Shown here one piece after another: positions 54,023 to 62,562 of a DNA stretch of 64,000 bases. The notes beneath the pieces were generated by a model. It ran no database searches. It was not told the DNA's origin and saw only the letters and a program-made list of their open reading frames with translations. Both the position numbers and the translations under genes were made by a program. The first letter of the stretch is position 1. Each line of letters starts with the position of its first letter. The DNA comes from Desulfofustis limnaeus (GTDB lineage Bacteria; Desulfobacterota; Desulfobulbia; Desulfobulbales; Desulfocapsaceae): NCBI RefSeq assembly GCF_023169885.1, contig NZ_AP025516.1, positions 3,327,501-3,391,500 on the forward strand. Reading direction: 5' to 3'.

Positions 54023-56517
54023 GACGACCTCCGGGCAAAGCGCCGCAGTTCACGCACCGTCTGGGCCACCTGTCGGCGCGAGCCGGTCAGCCTGGTCTGC
54101 TCGCCGCCGGCAAAGGCCAGCTCGAGCCGCACCGTATCGAGCGCCCCCGCGCCGTTACCGGCCGGCAGCGCCCGCAGCGGCGCCAGCCCCTGGGCCAGCA
54201 CCTGGCCGCCCAGGGCCGCCCGCACCGGCTCCAGCCCGGCGTTGTATCTCAGAAAGCGGGCCGCCCCGAACTTGCGCACCGCATACTTGTTGATGATGAT
54301 CTCCCCGGCTTCGAGCAAGGCCTTGATCTTATCGCCGCCTCCCCAGCCGGGCAGCTTGCCCCGCCGCCGGGGCCAGCCACCAAACCCGGCAATACCGCCG
54401 GTGGAGTGTTTGTCGACATACTCCCTCTCGATCGTCATCTTGTGCGGCATCGTGATCCGCCGCTCAAACTCGTCAAGCTCCCGGGCCGCCTCAACTCCAA
54501 ACTTATTGATCTGGTCGACCAACATGTCGCCCATCTCAATGGCGGCATCGGACACCTCGCCAACCCCCTCGGCCACATCCTTCACCTGTTTGGAGAGCCG
54601 ACCGTCGGCGGCAACGTCAAGCTGCTTGGCCGCCTCTGCCGCCTTCTCTTTCTGCTGCTCGAGCACGCCGATGGCCAGCTCCCCGGCCCGCTTCACCCCA
54701 TCGGACGCCGCCTTGAGCGCCGCCTGCTGGGAGACGATGACCCGGTCGCCCTCTTTCACCTCGCGATTCAGCTCGGCATACTTCTCCCGGGCTTGGTCGG
54801 CGAACTCCACCGCCTGGTCCAGATCCCCGGCCTGCTGCGCCTTCTGCGCCGCCTGGTAATACTCCTCCGCCTCCCGCTTCAGATCCCGCCAGGCCGAGCC
54901 CTCGCTCATCCCGGAGCGGCCCATCTCGCGGAGCTGCTCGGATAAGGACTGTTCCCGGCCGGCGATCTCGTCCATCAAGCGCTTGACCTCGTCGACGAAC
55001 CCCTTGTACTGGTCCTTCATCTTCTCCAGCTCTTCGCCGGTGATCTGCCGCTGCGCCTGCGCCGAGTCCTTGGCGGCCGCTGCCACTTGCTCATAGGACT
55101 CCCGGCGCTGTCCGGACCCCTTGGTATAGGTATCCGTCTCCTTGTCGTAGTCGATCAGGCCGTCCTTATAGGCCTGCTGCACTTCCCGCCAGGAAGACAA
55201 GACGACCCCGGCAGCCTCAGACGCCCGCTTCAACCGCGCCTGATACCGGGCCTCGGCCGCTTCGGCGTTCTTGGCCGCCTCGGCCGCCTGCTGTTGGGCA
55301 TCTCTCATCTCGCGGTAGGCCTGCACCGCCTCGATCACTTTGGATCCGGACCAGAAAACCAGAGCGGCCGCCCCCAATGCCTTCAAAGAGGTGGCCATCA
55401 ACGTGGTGCTGGACGCCGCCGCCAGGGTCGCCGCCCGTAACTCGGCAAACCAGGTGATCAGGCGCCCTCCGGTCATGGCGACCATGGCCGCATTCATCGC
55501 GTTCCACAAGGTGGTCACCGCCGACACGGCGCGGGCCAGGAAGCCCAGCGCAATGACCGCGCCGGCGGTCTTGGCGATCGCCTCACCATGGTTGACGGCA
55601 AAGGTCAGCACTGCATCAGCCAATTCGAAGAAGCGATTCGACAACTCGACGATCTGAGCTCTGATCTTCGGGTCATTGAACGCCGCCGCCAGGTTTTTCA
55701 TCTTCCCGGTGACCAGGTCGAGGAACCCGCTCTCGGCGATACTCCCGCGCAGATCGAACCAGGCGTTGCTCAGGCGGTTAAAAGCGGCAATCGCGGAATC
55801 GGAGTGCTTCTTGGCGTCCTCGCTGAAATTCTTGCGCAGCGCCTCGGCAAACTTCGGCAGGAAATCTTCGGCGACGATCTGGCCGGTCGAAAGCATCTTG
55901 TCCAACTCGGCGGTGGTCACCCCCATCGAATCGGCGGCGATCTGGAAGGCGCCGGGCAGCCGCTCGCCGAGCTGGCCGCGCAGCTCCTCGGCAGAAACCT
56001 TGCCCTTGCTGATCATCTGCGAGATCGCCAGCAAGGCCCCTTCCGTTTCATCGGCCCGCAGGCCGAGCACCGTCGCCGCCTCGGAGATGCCAAGAAAGAT
56101 CTCCCGAGTCGTCCTGCCCTCGATCTGCGTACCCTTGGCGGCTGCAGCCAGGTTCTTGTACGCCCCGATCGTGGTCTGGAACTCGAGGCCCAGATCGTTT
56201 GCCACCTGGCGCACGAAATCGATCTCCTCACCGGCGAGCTGGCTCGACCCGGTAATCGAGGTGAACGTCTGCTGCAGGGATTGCAGGGCGGTACCGGCCT
56301 CCCAGATCGACTTGGTGAAGAGCGTTGCCGAAATACCGCCGAAGAGCGCGGAAAACTGCCCGACCATCGACGTCATTTTCTTGCCCAGAACGCCGAGCCC
56401 CTCGTCAGTGGTGGCCATGCTCTTGTTGAACGCCTTCAGGCCGCCCGACGCCTTGCCGAACGCCGTCGAAAACCCTCTCGCGTTTGCCGTCAAGATGAAT
56501 TGGAACTTCTTCTGCAT
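54019..56517 (-). CDS. Tail tape measure protein
   Basis: 832 residues, the longest phage gene. Residues about 75-270 match the tape-measure N-terminal domain (GEEIDFVRQVANDLGLEFQ, LLAISQMISKGKVSAEELRGQLGERLPG, cited by ends), two hydrophobic segments follow around 310-400, and then long coiled coil rich in Ala/Glu/Lys/Gln (450-680). It sets tail length; by rule of thumb about 0.15 nm per residue gives roughly 125 nm. It starts 12 bases after the frameshifted chaperone stop. Confidence 0.9.
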   Translation of the reverse strand: MQKKFQFILTANARGFSTAFGKASGGLKAFNKSMATTDEGLGVLGKKMTSMVGQFSALFGGISATLFTKSIWEAGTALQSLQQTFTSITGSSQLAGEEIDFVRQVANDLGLEFQTTIGAYKNLAAAAKGTQIEGRTTREIFLGISEAATVLGLRADETEGALLAISQMISKGKVSAEELRGQLGERLPGAFQIAADSMGVTTAELDKMLSTGQIVAEDFLPKFAEALRKNFSEDAKKHSDSAIAAFNRLSNAWFDLRGSIAESGFLDLVTGKMKNLAAAFNDPKIRAQIVELSNRFFELADAVLTFAVNHGEAIAKTAGAVIALGFLARAVSAVTTLWNAMNAAMVAMTGGRLITWFAELRAATLAAASSTTLMATSLKALGAAALVFWSGSKVIEAVQAYREMRDAQQQAAEAAKNAEAAEARYQARLKRASEAAGVVLSSWREVQQAYKDGLIDYDKETDTYTKGSGQRRESYEQVAAAAKDSAQAQRQITGEELEKMKDQYKGFVDEVKRLMDEIAGREQSLSEQLREMGRSGMSEGSAWRDLKREAEEYYQAAQKAQQAGDLDQAVEFADQAREKYAELNREVKEGDRVIVSQQAALKAASDGVKRAGELAIGVLEQQKEKAAEAAKQLDVAADGRLSKQVKDVAEGVGEVSDAAIEMGDMLVDQINKFGVEAARELDEFERRITMPHKMTIEREYVDKHSTGGIAGFGGWPRRRGKLPGWGGGDKIKALLEAGEIIINKYAVRKFGAARFLRYNAGLEPVRAALGGQVLAQGLAPLRALPAGNGAGALDTVRLELAFAGGEQTRLTGSRRQVAQTVRELRRFARRSS

Positions 56518-56528
56518 GGCCTGCTCCC

Positions 56529-56663
56529 TTATGCGTTCCGCTCTGTCGCTTCCTCAGCCGCCGTCCGGTACAAGGAAAACGGGTAGGCCCACACCAAGTG
56601 GTGCCCCGCCAGGATCAATTGGCAGACGTTCCGGTCGAGCTGTTTGACAAGCTCTCGGAATGT
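56529..56663 (-). CDS. Probable -1 frameshift extension of the tail assembly chaperone (GT part)
   Basis: Frame -1 relative to the chaperone gene is open for 44 codons after the AAA codon at 56663-56665 and ends in TAA at 56529-56531, just before the tape measure. It encodes TFRELVKQLDRNV...HHLVWAYPFSLYR... and has no ATG or GTG of its own upstream. AGAAAAC (56662-56668) lets tRNA-Lys re-pair one base back on AAA. The predicted fusion is about 158 residues, matching the G/GT arrangement of long-tailed phages. Confidence 0.6.
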   Translation of the reverse strand, partial: TFRELVKQLDRNVCQLILAGHHLVWAYPFSLYRTAAEEATERNA

Positions 56664-57004
56664 TTTCTGATCGCTCCCTTCATCTCCTGGTAGAGCTTCA
56701 ACCTCCGTTGAATCAGGCCCGTGAAGAAAGGGTTTGCCTGTTCTACCTCCTTGGCCAACTCGTCAAGGGCGGATGGTTGATGCTGCGCCAACTCGTCAAG
56801 GGGCATCCCGGTTGACAAAGCAATGGCAGCCGCCGGCATCTTGCTGTCCAGCAGCTCATCGATAAAATGCCCGGCCGGGTTATTCTCCAGATCGTCCATG
56901 ATCTGCCGGACCTGGGAAACGGTCAGCTCCTGGACAACAACGTCCGTACCGGCAAAGGAAACCTGCTTGCCGGCGGAGAAATGCACGTCACCGTTGTTTT
57001 TCAT
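56615..57004 (-). CDS. Tail assembly chaperone (G-like)
   Basis: 129 residues, acidic and helical (VVQELTVSQVRQIMDDLE, PSALDELAKEVEQANPFF). Position between the major tail protein and the tape measure, and the -1 overlapping frame, fit the gpG chaperone that coats the tape measure before tube polymerisation. Start overlaps the upstream stop (ATGA). A minority of ribosomes would give the longer GT form. Confidence 0.7.
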   Translation of the reverse strand: MKNNGDVHFSAGKQVSFAGTDVVVQELTVSQVRQIMDDLENNPAGHFIDELLDSKMPAAAIALSTGMPLDELAQHQPSALDELAKEVEQANPFFTGLIQRRLKLYQEMKGAIRKHSESLSNSSTGTSAN

Positions 57005-57162
57005 GCCACCAGCCCCTTCTTTTTCAAACGCTCAGCCTGCGCCTCGCTCACCTCGGCGGTGGCGCCGACCGCCATGGCCACGCCGCGGTGCACCCACCCC
57101 GGCTTGACCACCTTCACCTCGACCCGCTGCGCTGGGCTCTCACTCTGTTTTTTTGCCGGCAT
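57001..57162 (-). CDS. Small basic phage protein
   Basis: 53 residues: MPAKKQSESPAQRVEVKVVK at the start and EAQAERLKKKGLVA at the end. ACGGAGGCAGCG precedes the ATG, and the TGA overlaps the chaperone ATG by 4 bases, so it is a real coupled gene although short. The pattern (strand, Gly/Val turn, AERLKKKGLV helix) resembles small proteins found next to tail tube genes in other prophages. Function unknown. Confidence 0.6.
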   Translation of the reverse strand: MPAKKQSESPAQRVEVKVVKPGWVHRGVAMAVGATAEVSEAQAERLKKKGLVA

Positions 57163-57196
57163 CGCTGCCTCCGTTTATGCTTGGTTACAAGGGAGC

Positions 57197-57242
57197 GGCC
57201 GATGATCCGGGCGGTCAGGGGAGAGCGCCCGGATCACCGGCC
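57197..57242 (-). other. Strong RNA hairpin downstream of the major tail protein gene
   Basis: Arms 57197-57213 and 57226-57242 pair over 17 bases on the minus strand with a single G-U wobble and a 12-base loop. No U tract follows, so it is not a standard terminator. It lies 14 bases beyond the major tail gene stop and may stabilise or process that mRNA. Confidence 0.65.
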
Positions 57243-57255
57243 AGGGGAAAACACG

Positions 57256-58017
57256 TTACGCCTCGGCCACCACGGTGAACACCGGGCTGCCGTCGGTCGG
57301 CACGTTGCAGGTCAGATCCATCTGGATCGAGGCCGGATCGGTGCCGACGATGGAAAAACCGCCGGAGGGCTTGACCGATGCTCGGGGCACCTGGACGATC
57401 GAGCGCTTGTTGTTGAAGCGGTTGATGCCCCGGCCCCACAACTTGATGAACTTGGAGCTCTTGGTCCCGGCCTTGAGCAGCCAGCCGCTCGGCGCCGCCG
57501 CGTCATAGTCGGCATGGATGGTGCCGGCGGCGATCGTGCCGCCCTCGGCGGCCGTCTTGACCCGCACCAGCCCCAGGGCGGCGTCGACGATCTCGTAATC
57601 GTCACCGACGTCATAGGTCACATCGCCGGCCACGTTGGTCAGCACCAGCTCGGAGACATCCAGGTGAGCGAGCTTGAAGATCTCGCCCGGCACCGCCGCC
57701 ACCTCCTCGTTGGTCACCTCGGTGATCGTGCCGGTGCGGGCCTCCACCTCGCCCATGAAGGCGAGCGCCCAGCTATCGATGTTGAACCGGTTGACGGTGA
57801 AGTTGCCCTTGGTCGGCTTGGCCTCGATCATCGAGTCCAGCGCCTGGCCGTAGTCGGCGTTGCCGGTGGAGATGATCTCCATTTCCTCGGCGTCCGGCAC
57901 CAGCTCGAATCCGGTGACGTTGCCGGCCGGGTAGACCGGCCCGAAGCTGCCGTCGGCCTGCTCCACCTGGTAGTACAGGTCAAGGCTGCCGCGGAACCCC
58001 TGCATCTGCTTGCTCAT
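57256..58017 (-). CDS. Major tail (tube) protein
   Basis: 253 residues. Beta-rich with ending Ig-like strands: FRGSLDLYYQVEQADGSFG, GNVTGFELVPDAEEMEI, KGNFTVNRFNIDSWALAFMG, and MDLTCNVPTDGSPVFTVVAEA (cited by ends). This resembles tube proteins of lambda-like prophages. Position before the chaperone pair and tape measure supports the call. A hairpin follows the gene. Confidence 0.78.
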   Translation of the reverse strand: MSKQMQGFRGSLDLYYQVEQADGSFGPVYPAGNVTGFELVPDAEEMEIISTGNADYGQALDSMIEAKPTKGNFTVNRFNIDSWALAFMGEVEARTGTITEVTNEEVAAVPGEIFKLAHLDVSELVLTNVAGDVTYDVGDDYEIVDAALGLVRVKTAAEGGTIAAGTIHADYDAAAPSGWLLKAGTKSSKFIKLWGRGINRFNNKRSIVQVPRASVKPSGGFSIVGTDPASIQMDLTCNVPTDGSPVFTVVAEA

Positions 58018-58031
58018 GGCGTTCTCCTTCC

Positions 58032-58544
58032 TCAGTAGTTTGTGAAAACCGGCTCCTGGGTGAACACCAGATCAGCCGTGACATAGTACAGATCCGGCTC
58101 GGGCTGCTGGCCGTCCTCGTCGCCGAGCCACCACTTCATCGCCTCCAGCGAATAGGGGCTGTAGTTGCCGTCCGCCCCCAGGGCCCGAATCGCCGTCAGC
58201 AACCGGCCGACATCCCGCTCGGCCCGCGCCAACCGGCCATCATCGCCGTCCGCCGCATCCTCCACCGTCCCGTCGCCGTCCAGGTCCTCACCGGCGGCCG
58301 GATTGACCCACAGCCCGCCGATGATGCGCACCCGCAGCTTGCCGTCCTGGTGCGTCTCGTCGCCGCCCAGCAGCCGGATCACCGCGAACGGGTAGTCCTG
58401 CCCCTGGGCCGCGGTCTCCCGCTTGGCCGGCAGCCCGAGAACGAAGGTGCGCAGCGGGCGCACGCCGCCGTCCGGATCGTCAAAGCTCTGTCCGGTCAGC
58501 AGTCCGGCCAAACGGGACTCGACTTTTCTCGGCAGATCAAACAC
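58032..58544 (-). CDS. Tail terminator-like protein
   Basis: 170 residues from a GTG at 58544. Mixed alpha/beta with VESRLAGLLTG at the start, YPFAVIRLLGGDE, RVRIIGGLWVN and YYVTADLVFTQEPVF, the strand order of lambda gpU/tail completion proteins. An Asp-rich loop (GEDLDGDGTVEDAADGDDG) is inserted and could bind Ca2+. It overlaps the gpZ-like gene by 8 bases. Confidence 0.62.
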   Translation of the reverse strand: MFDLPRKVESRLAGLLTGQSFDDPDGGVRPLRTFVLGLPAKRETAAQGQDYPFAVIRLLGGDETHQDGKLRVRIIGGLWVNPAAGEDLDGDGTVEDAADGDDGRLARAERDVGRLLTAIRALGADGNYSPYSLEAMKWWLGDEDGQQPEPDLYYVTADLVFTQEPVFTNY

Positions 58545-59235
58545 GGGGCAGCACTCCTTCTTTCTTCAGGTAGTAATCGGCCTCATGGGCCATGTTCTTG
58601 TCCAGCGTCTCGCCGATGAAATCATCGAACGGGATATGGTCTGCATCTGAATCAAGAATGCGAAGGGCCGACGGCCCGTACAGTTCCTCGATCACCGTGC
58701 GCCTCGAGCGCTTTCCCTTCCGACCATCTTTTGCTCGTCGAAAGACGCCAACATGTCCTGATGGCATCTTTGCCACAAATGCTCCATCTACGACCTTTCT
58801 ACTCCCTCGATGAATTTCGACGCTGATACCCCTCAAGGGGAAATATTTATTGGTCCCCGGAAGCGTTCTCTTGCGGGTAGTCCGCATCCCTCGCCGGCCG
58901 ACGATAGAGACTCGAAAGCCCTCCATCTGCCTTGTCGACGGAGGCGTATCTGGATCAGGCGAGTATTTCATTAAGGCTACCCCCGGTCCGCCAAACAGCA
59001 CCGCCTGCGGCCGGTTGAAGTTAGCTTTTGAAATGGTGATGGAGGCGCGAATATCCTTTGCCTTGAGGTTGTATTTTTTGGGAACTGCTTTCACCAACCA
59101 GGCCCGGCCCGAGACCGCCGTCTTGTTCAGCGCTGAAACGACGGCCCGCTTCAGTGCCTTCTCGGCCACAGCTATCCCTTTGGTCAACTCCCGCAGCTCA
59201 TCGATATCGCCGGTTATTTCAAATCCGTTCAGCAT
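58537..59235 (-). CDS. Prophage minor tail protein Z-like
   Basis: 232 residues. The N-terminus (IAVAEKALKRAVVSALNKTA, then WLVKAVPKKYNLKAKDI) is the characteristic opening of the lambda gpZ/minor tail Z family, which acts at the head-tail connection. The protein is basic throughout. GC content is slightly lower than in adjacent phage genes. ATG follows directly on the upstream stop. Confidence 0.72.
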   Translation of the reverse strand: MLNGFEITGDIDELRELTKGIAVAEKALKRAVVSALNKTAVSGRAWLVKAVPKKYNLKAKDIRASITISKANFNRPQAVLFGGPGVALMKYSPDPDTPPSTRQMEGFRVSIVGRRGMRTTRKRTLPGTNKYFPLRGISVEIHRGSRKVVDGAFVAKMPSGHVGVFRRAKDGRKGKRSRRTVIEELYGPSALRILDSDADHIPFDDFIGETLDKNMAHEADYYLKKEGVLPRV

Positions 59236-59531
59236 CAGCCCACCCCCCGCTCCAACACCAGCACCCGGGCCGCGCCCACCACATCGGCGGTCAACACCGC
59301 CCAGCGCTTACCGCGGAAGGTGACGATCTGCCCCGGCACCTTCCGCGGCACCTCGGCGGCCAAACAATGGACCCGCAGCCGCTCCACCAGGGAGCGCTCG
59401 AACTCGCCGGCGATCAGCTCCACCGGGCTGGCGAGCATGGTGGCGGTCACCGAGTCAAGCGTCTCCGCCACCCCGGCATCGGCCAGGGCGGCGGACAGAT
59501 CGGCAGTCAGGATGGCGGTGCGATCGGCCAC
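59235..59531 (-). CDS. Head-tail joining/connector-like protein
   Basis: 98 residues from a GTG at 59531 (AAGGGGATGAC ahead). Helical first half, beta-type second half (KVPGQIVTFRGKRWAVLTADVVGAARVLVLERGVG, cited by ends). Size and position between the DUF2190 gene and the gpZ-like gene fit a lambda gpFII-type or similar head completion protein. Confidence 0.55.
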   Translation of the reverse strand: MADRTAILTADLSAALADAGVAETLDSVTATMLASPVELIAGEFERSLVERLRVHCLAAEVPRKVPGQIVTFRGKRWAVLTADVVGAARVLVLERGVG

Positions 59532-59540
59532 GTCATCCCC

Positions 59541-60209
59541 TTACGCGTTGAGCTTGATCTCGACGGTCGCCGCCGCGGCCAAGGCCCCGGCCACGGCGAT
59601 ACCGGCCCGGGTGTTGCCCTCGGCGGTCTTGTTCAGCTCGCCGTCCCCGGCATCCCAGTAGACGACGTCGCCCTGGTCGATGGCCAGTTCGGTGTTCTTC
59701 GGCAACGTCGCGATCCCGGCGATGGTCACCGTACCCTCCGCCGTGCTGGCGATATCGGCGTCGGCCACCCCGACCAGCGCCCCGATCACCACCACATCGC
59801 CCTCGTCCACATCGGAGCCGGTGCCATTGGTCCAGGTCACATAACTGTCCTCGGGCACGTAGGTCTCCACCGTCACCGCCGGCATCAGCTTCACCCGCAC
59901 GGTGGCCGCCGCGGCCGCCGCACCGATGAACGCCGCCCCGGCCAGGGTGTTGCCGGCCGAGGTCTTGGTAATCGCCTCGTCGTCCGCATCCCAATAGACC
60001 AGGTCGCCCTGGTCGATCTCCAGGGCCGCCGCCTTGGGCAGCTCCCAGACGCCGTCCAGCGCCACCTGGCCGGTCGCGCCGTTGGCAATATCGCCGAGCG
60101 CCACACCTACCAGCGCCCCGACCGCCACCACGTCACCGGCCGCCACGGCGGCCCCGGTGCCGTTCGTCCAAGGCATCACCGCGCCTGCCTGTCGATAATT
60201 CTGAGCCAT
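59541..60209 (-). CDS. Duplicated DUF2190-type capsid accessory protein
   Basis: 222 residues formed by two tandem units of about 110. Each runs WTNGTG...V..GDVV.(V/I)GALVGVA..DIA...G.V...G...LPK...L.IDQGD(L/V)VYWDA.D......K.(S/A).GNT.AG.A. DUF2190 proteins usually have one unit and are thought to decorate or cement capsids. High Ala/Gly/Val and repeated strands fit a trimeric beta fold. Located next to the major capsid gene. Confidence 0.75.
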   Translation of the reverse strand: MAQNYRQAGAVMPWTNGTGAAVAAGDVVAVGALVGVALGDIANGATGQVALDGVWELPKAAALEIDQGDLVYWDADDEAITKTSAGNTLAGAAFIGAAAAAATVRVKLMPAVTVETYVPEDSYVTWTNGTGSDVDEGDVVVIGALVGVADADIASTAEGTVTIAGIATLPKNTELAIDQGDVVYWDAGDGELNKTAEGNTRAGIAVAGALAAAATVEIKLNA

Positions 60210-60248
60210 GATCGTCTCCTTTTCTGGCTTGATTCCCTGCTTCTTTTA

Positions 60249-60278
60249 CGGCCGGGCCGCCTGCGCCGCCCGGCCGTC
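60249..60278 (-). other. RNA hairpin downstream of the major capsid gene
   Basis: A perfect 10-base stem (60249-60258 with 60269-60278, ACGGCCGGGC) and 10-base loop lie 19 bases past the capsid stop. There is no U tract on the transcribed strand, so it resembles a 3' stabiliser or processing site rather than a terminator. The major tail gene has a similar element. Confidence 0.6.
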
Positions 60279-60296
60279 ACCGCTTACCGGTTGCCG

Positions 60297-61916
60297 TTAC
60301 TGGCCGGCCGGCCCGCCGTTCTTATAGCCGGCCACATGGTCGACCAGGCCGGCGCCGAAATCGTGGCGAACCTTGATCTTCAGCGCGTCGGAATCGAAAT
60401 CGATCTCCTCCTCGATATACGGCTGCTCCTCGCCCTCCAGATAGGCCACCTCGATGAGCGCCACCTGGTTGGGATGGGCGGCCAGATACCAGGCCTTCGG
60501 ATCGGCGGCGTCGAGCCGCGGATCGGCGATCGGCGTCAGCTTGCCGGCCCACGGGTTATGCACCCCGGCCGAGTAGTCGGCGGTCGGCAGCGCCGCCGAG
60601 CGCAGCAGCACCTCGGCTTCGGTCTCCATCGCCACCGGGGTGATCAGAAACGCCGGCTGCACGTCGATCGCCTCGCCGTTCAGGCCGACCTGGGCCCGCA
60701 TCGCCGCCCGTCCGGCGGACAAGGTCGCCGAACTGAGCGTCCCGCCGGTCCCGGCCAGGTTGTAGTGGCCGGCGTCGAACACCGCCACGCCGTCGGCCAT
60801 CAGCGGGTTGCCGGTGATCAGCGAATAGACGGCGTCGCCCTCCATCCGCTTGGCGGCGGTGCCGAACAGCTGCGGAATCCGGGTGAAGGCCCGCAGATCG
60901 TCGTTGATGATCATCTGCCGGGTCAGCGCCACGATCCGCCCCTTGGTGACCACCCGGTAGCTCTCCTTGGCGTCGGTGAAGGTGGCGTGCTGGTACTCGC
61001 CGTTCTCGTTCAAGGCGAGCAGATCCGGCGAACCGGAGAGCTTGATCGCATGCAGCTCTTTGAAGTCCACCGCGTCGGTCACCGCCACGAACGGCCGGAA
61101 GGTGGACGGCCACTCGATGTAGGCCTTGAGCAGGTGCTTGCCGACCAACGCGCTCATCAGCTGCGGGAAATCAGAGGTCGACCCGGCGGCCAGCGCCCGG
61201 CCCACCAGCTGCAGCCGGCCCATGGACCGGGTGGCGACCCCGGCCAGCTCCAGCGACTCGCGGCAGATATCGATCAGCGACCGGCCGCGAAACTCCCGCG
61301 CCCCGTCTGCCGGCTTCTCGATGCGGATCCCCGAGCGCAGGCACAGCCCGTCCAGGACGGCGGCGCGGAACTTCTCCGGCGCCTCGACACCCACCGACAT
61401 CGAGCCGTAGGCCCCGGCGCCGATCGCCGGGTTGCGCTGCTGCAGCCGGCCCAGGATCAGCGAGGCGGCCCGCTCCACGGAACAGCCGGGGTCGTCGAGC
61501 AGCTGCCGGCGAAACGCCCCGCGCTCGTCGTCGTAGAGGCCCACGGCCCGCAGCCGGTCCTCGATCTCGGTGCAGCGCTTGCGGTCGGCGATCACCGCGG
61601 CCCGGGCAGCCTCGGCCACCTGCTCGGCGGTCAGTCCCGGGGCGGGCGGCTCGGCGGCCTGCCGCTGCCCACCGGTCCCGGCTCCGTCCCCAGCGCCAGC
61701 GCCAGCAGCAGCCCCAGCCCCGTCACCACCCGTGCCGGCGCCTGCAGCGGGTCCACCACCCCCGGCGGATCGCTGGCCGGGCTCGACGCCCGGGTCGATC
61801 CCGGGAAAGTCGACGCCGTCGGCCCGCAGCTGGTGGTACAGGGCCCACGCCTCCGCTTCGCTCGCGTCACGCTTGAGCCCGTTGGCCTCGAGAAAACTCC
61901 TCAGTTTCGGATTCAT
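60297..61916 (-). CDS. Major capsid protein with Gly/Ala-rich N-terminal region
   Basis: 539 residues from ATG 61916 (AAGGAGGAAG ahead). Residues about 1-100 form a scaffold-like part with a Gly/Ala/Asp low-complexity linker (about 45-80) and a helix (AEQVAEAARAAVIADRKR). The capsid part follows: DFPQLMSALVGKHLLKAY, VTKGRIVALTRQMIINDDL, LFGTAAKRMEGDAVYSLI and KVRHDFGAGLVDHVAGYKNGG, similar to Mu gpT-type/HK97-fold capsids. The protease gene just upstream probably removes the N-terminal part during maturation. Confidence 0.8.
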   Translation of the reverse strand: MNPKLRSFLEANGLKRDASEAEAWALYHQLRADGVDFPGIDPGVEPGQRSAGGGGPAAGAGTGGDGAGAAAGAGAGDGAGTGGQRQAAEPPAPGLTAEQVAEAARAAVIADRKRCTEIEDRLRAVGLYDDERGAFRRQLLDDPGCSVERAASLILGRLQQRNPAIGAGAYGSMSVGVEAPEKFRAAVLDGLCLRSGIRIEKPADGAREFRGRSLIDICRESLELAGVATRSMGRLQLVGRALAAGSTSDFPQLMSALVGKHLLKAYIEWPSTFRPFVAVTDAVDFKELHAIKLSGSPDLLALNENGEYQHATFTDAKESYRVVTKGRIVALTRQMIINDDLRAFTRIPQLFGTAAKRMEGDAVYSLITGNPLMADGVAVFDAGHYNLAGTGGTLSSATLSAGRAAMRAQVGLNGEAIDVQPAFLITPVAMETEAEVLLRSAALPTADYSAGVHNPWAGKLTPIADPRLDAADPKAWYLAAHPNQVALIEVAYLEGEEQPYIEEEIDFDSDALKIKVRHDFGAGLVDHVAGYKNGGPAGQ

Positions 61917-61944
61917 CATCTTCCTCCTTTGGTTGATGAAGGTT

Positions 61945-62562
61945 TCAGCGGCCCGCGCCGCACAACGTCCGCACCTTGGCGAGCACGTCGGCTCCAACGG
62001 GTGTGACGCTAAATTCTTTGAGCAGCCAGGAATAGCTCACCTTGAGCGGCCCCTGGAACACCCGGCCGCCGATCGCGGCCTCCTCGCCGTCCGGGATCCA
62101 GACGGCCTTCAACACCTGATAGCCCACCGAGCCGTCGAGCAGGTGCCGGTCGACCACCTTCTGCCGGGTGCGCCGGCTCTTCTCATCGGCGGCGAAATAG
62201 ACCCGGGCGTCCTTGGCCAGGAACTGACCCTGGGTCGCATCGACAAAATCACGCACCGAGCCGAGCACGTCGTCGCAGCTCCACCGGCTATGCGAATCGA
62301 GCAGCGGCACCTGGCCCACCGCCGGCACCAGCATGCCCGCCATCAGCAACACCTCGGAGACGAAGTCGTAGCGCTCCCAGTCCCACACCGTCGCCGGCAT
62401 CTCGGTGGTCAGCGTCCACAGCAGCCCCTCGTCATCGCCGGGCGGCTCGGCCCGCTGGCCGGCCTGCGCGGTGCGCGTCACCAGCCCGGGGCGGATGCCC
62501 ACCTGGCGGAATTCCTGGTCGATCAACCGCCGCCGCTCAAGACTCGATAGCCGTATCGGCAT
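61945..62562 (-). CDS. Prohead protease (U35/HK97-type serine protease)
   Basis: 205 residues. The catalytic His lies in VPLLDSHSRWS, and downstream strands with VLGSVRDF and GYQVLKAVWI, with a candidate Ser in RHLLDGSVGYQV, follow the H...S order of HK97 prohead proteases. GGAGGAGG precedes the ATG. It cleaves scaffold/capsid N-termini. Located between portal and capsid as usual; overlaps the portal gene by 26 bases. Confidence 0.75.
   Translation of the reverse strand: MPIRLSSLERRRLIDQEFRQVGIRPGLVTRTAQAGQRAEPPGDDEGLLWTLTTEMPATVWDWERYDFVSEVLLMAGMLVPAVGQVPLLDSHSRWSCDDVLGSVRDFVDATQGQFLAKDARVYFAADEKSRRTRQKVVDRHLLDGSVGYQVLKAVWIPDGEEAAIGGRVFQGPLKVSYSWLLKEFSVTPVGADVLAKVRTLCGAGR

Noticed and set aside
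59154-62006. 950-codon open frame on the plus strand across the phage head genes
   Set aside because: It is antisense to DUF2190, capsid and protease genes with clear homology, is Arg/His/Gly/Pro-rich without domains, and arises from very high GC at third positions.
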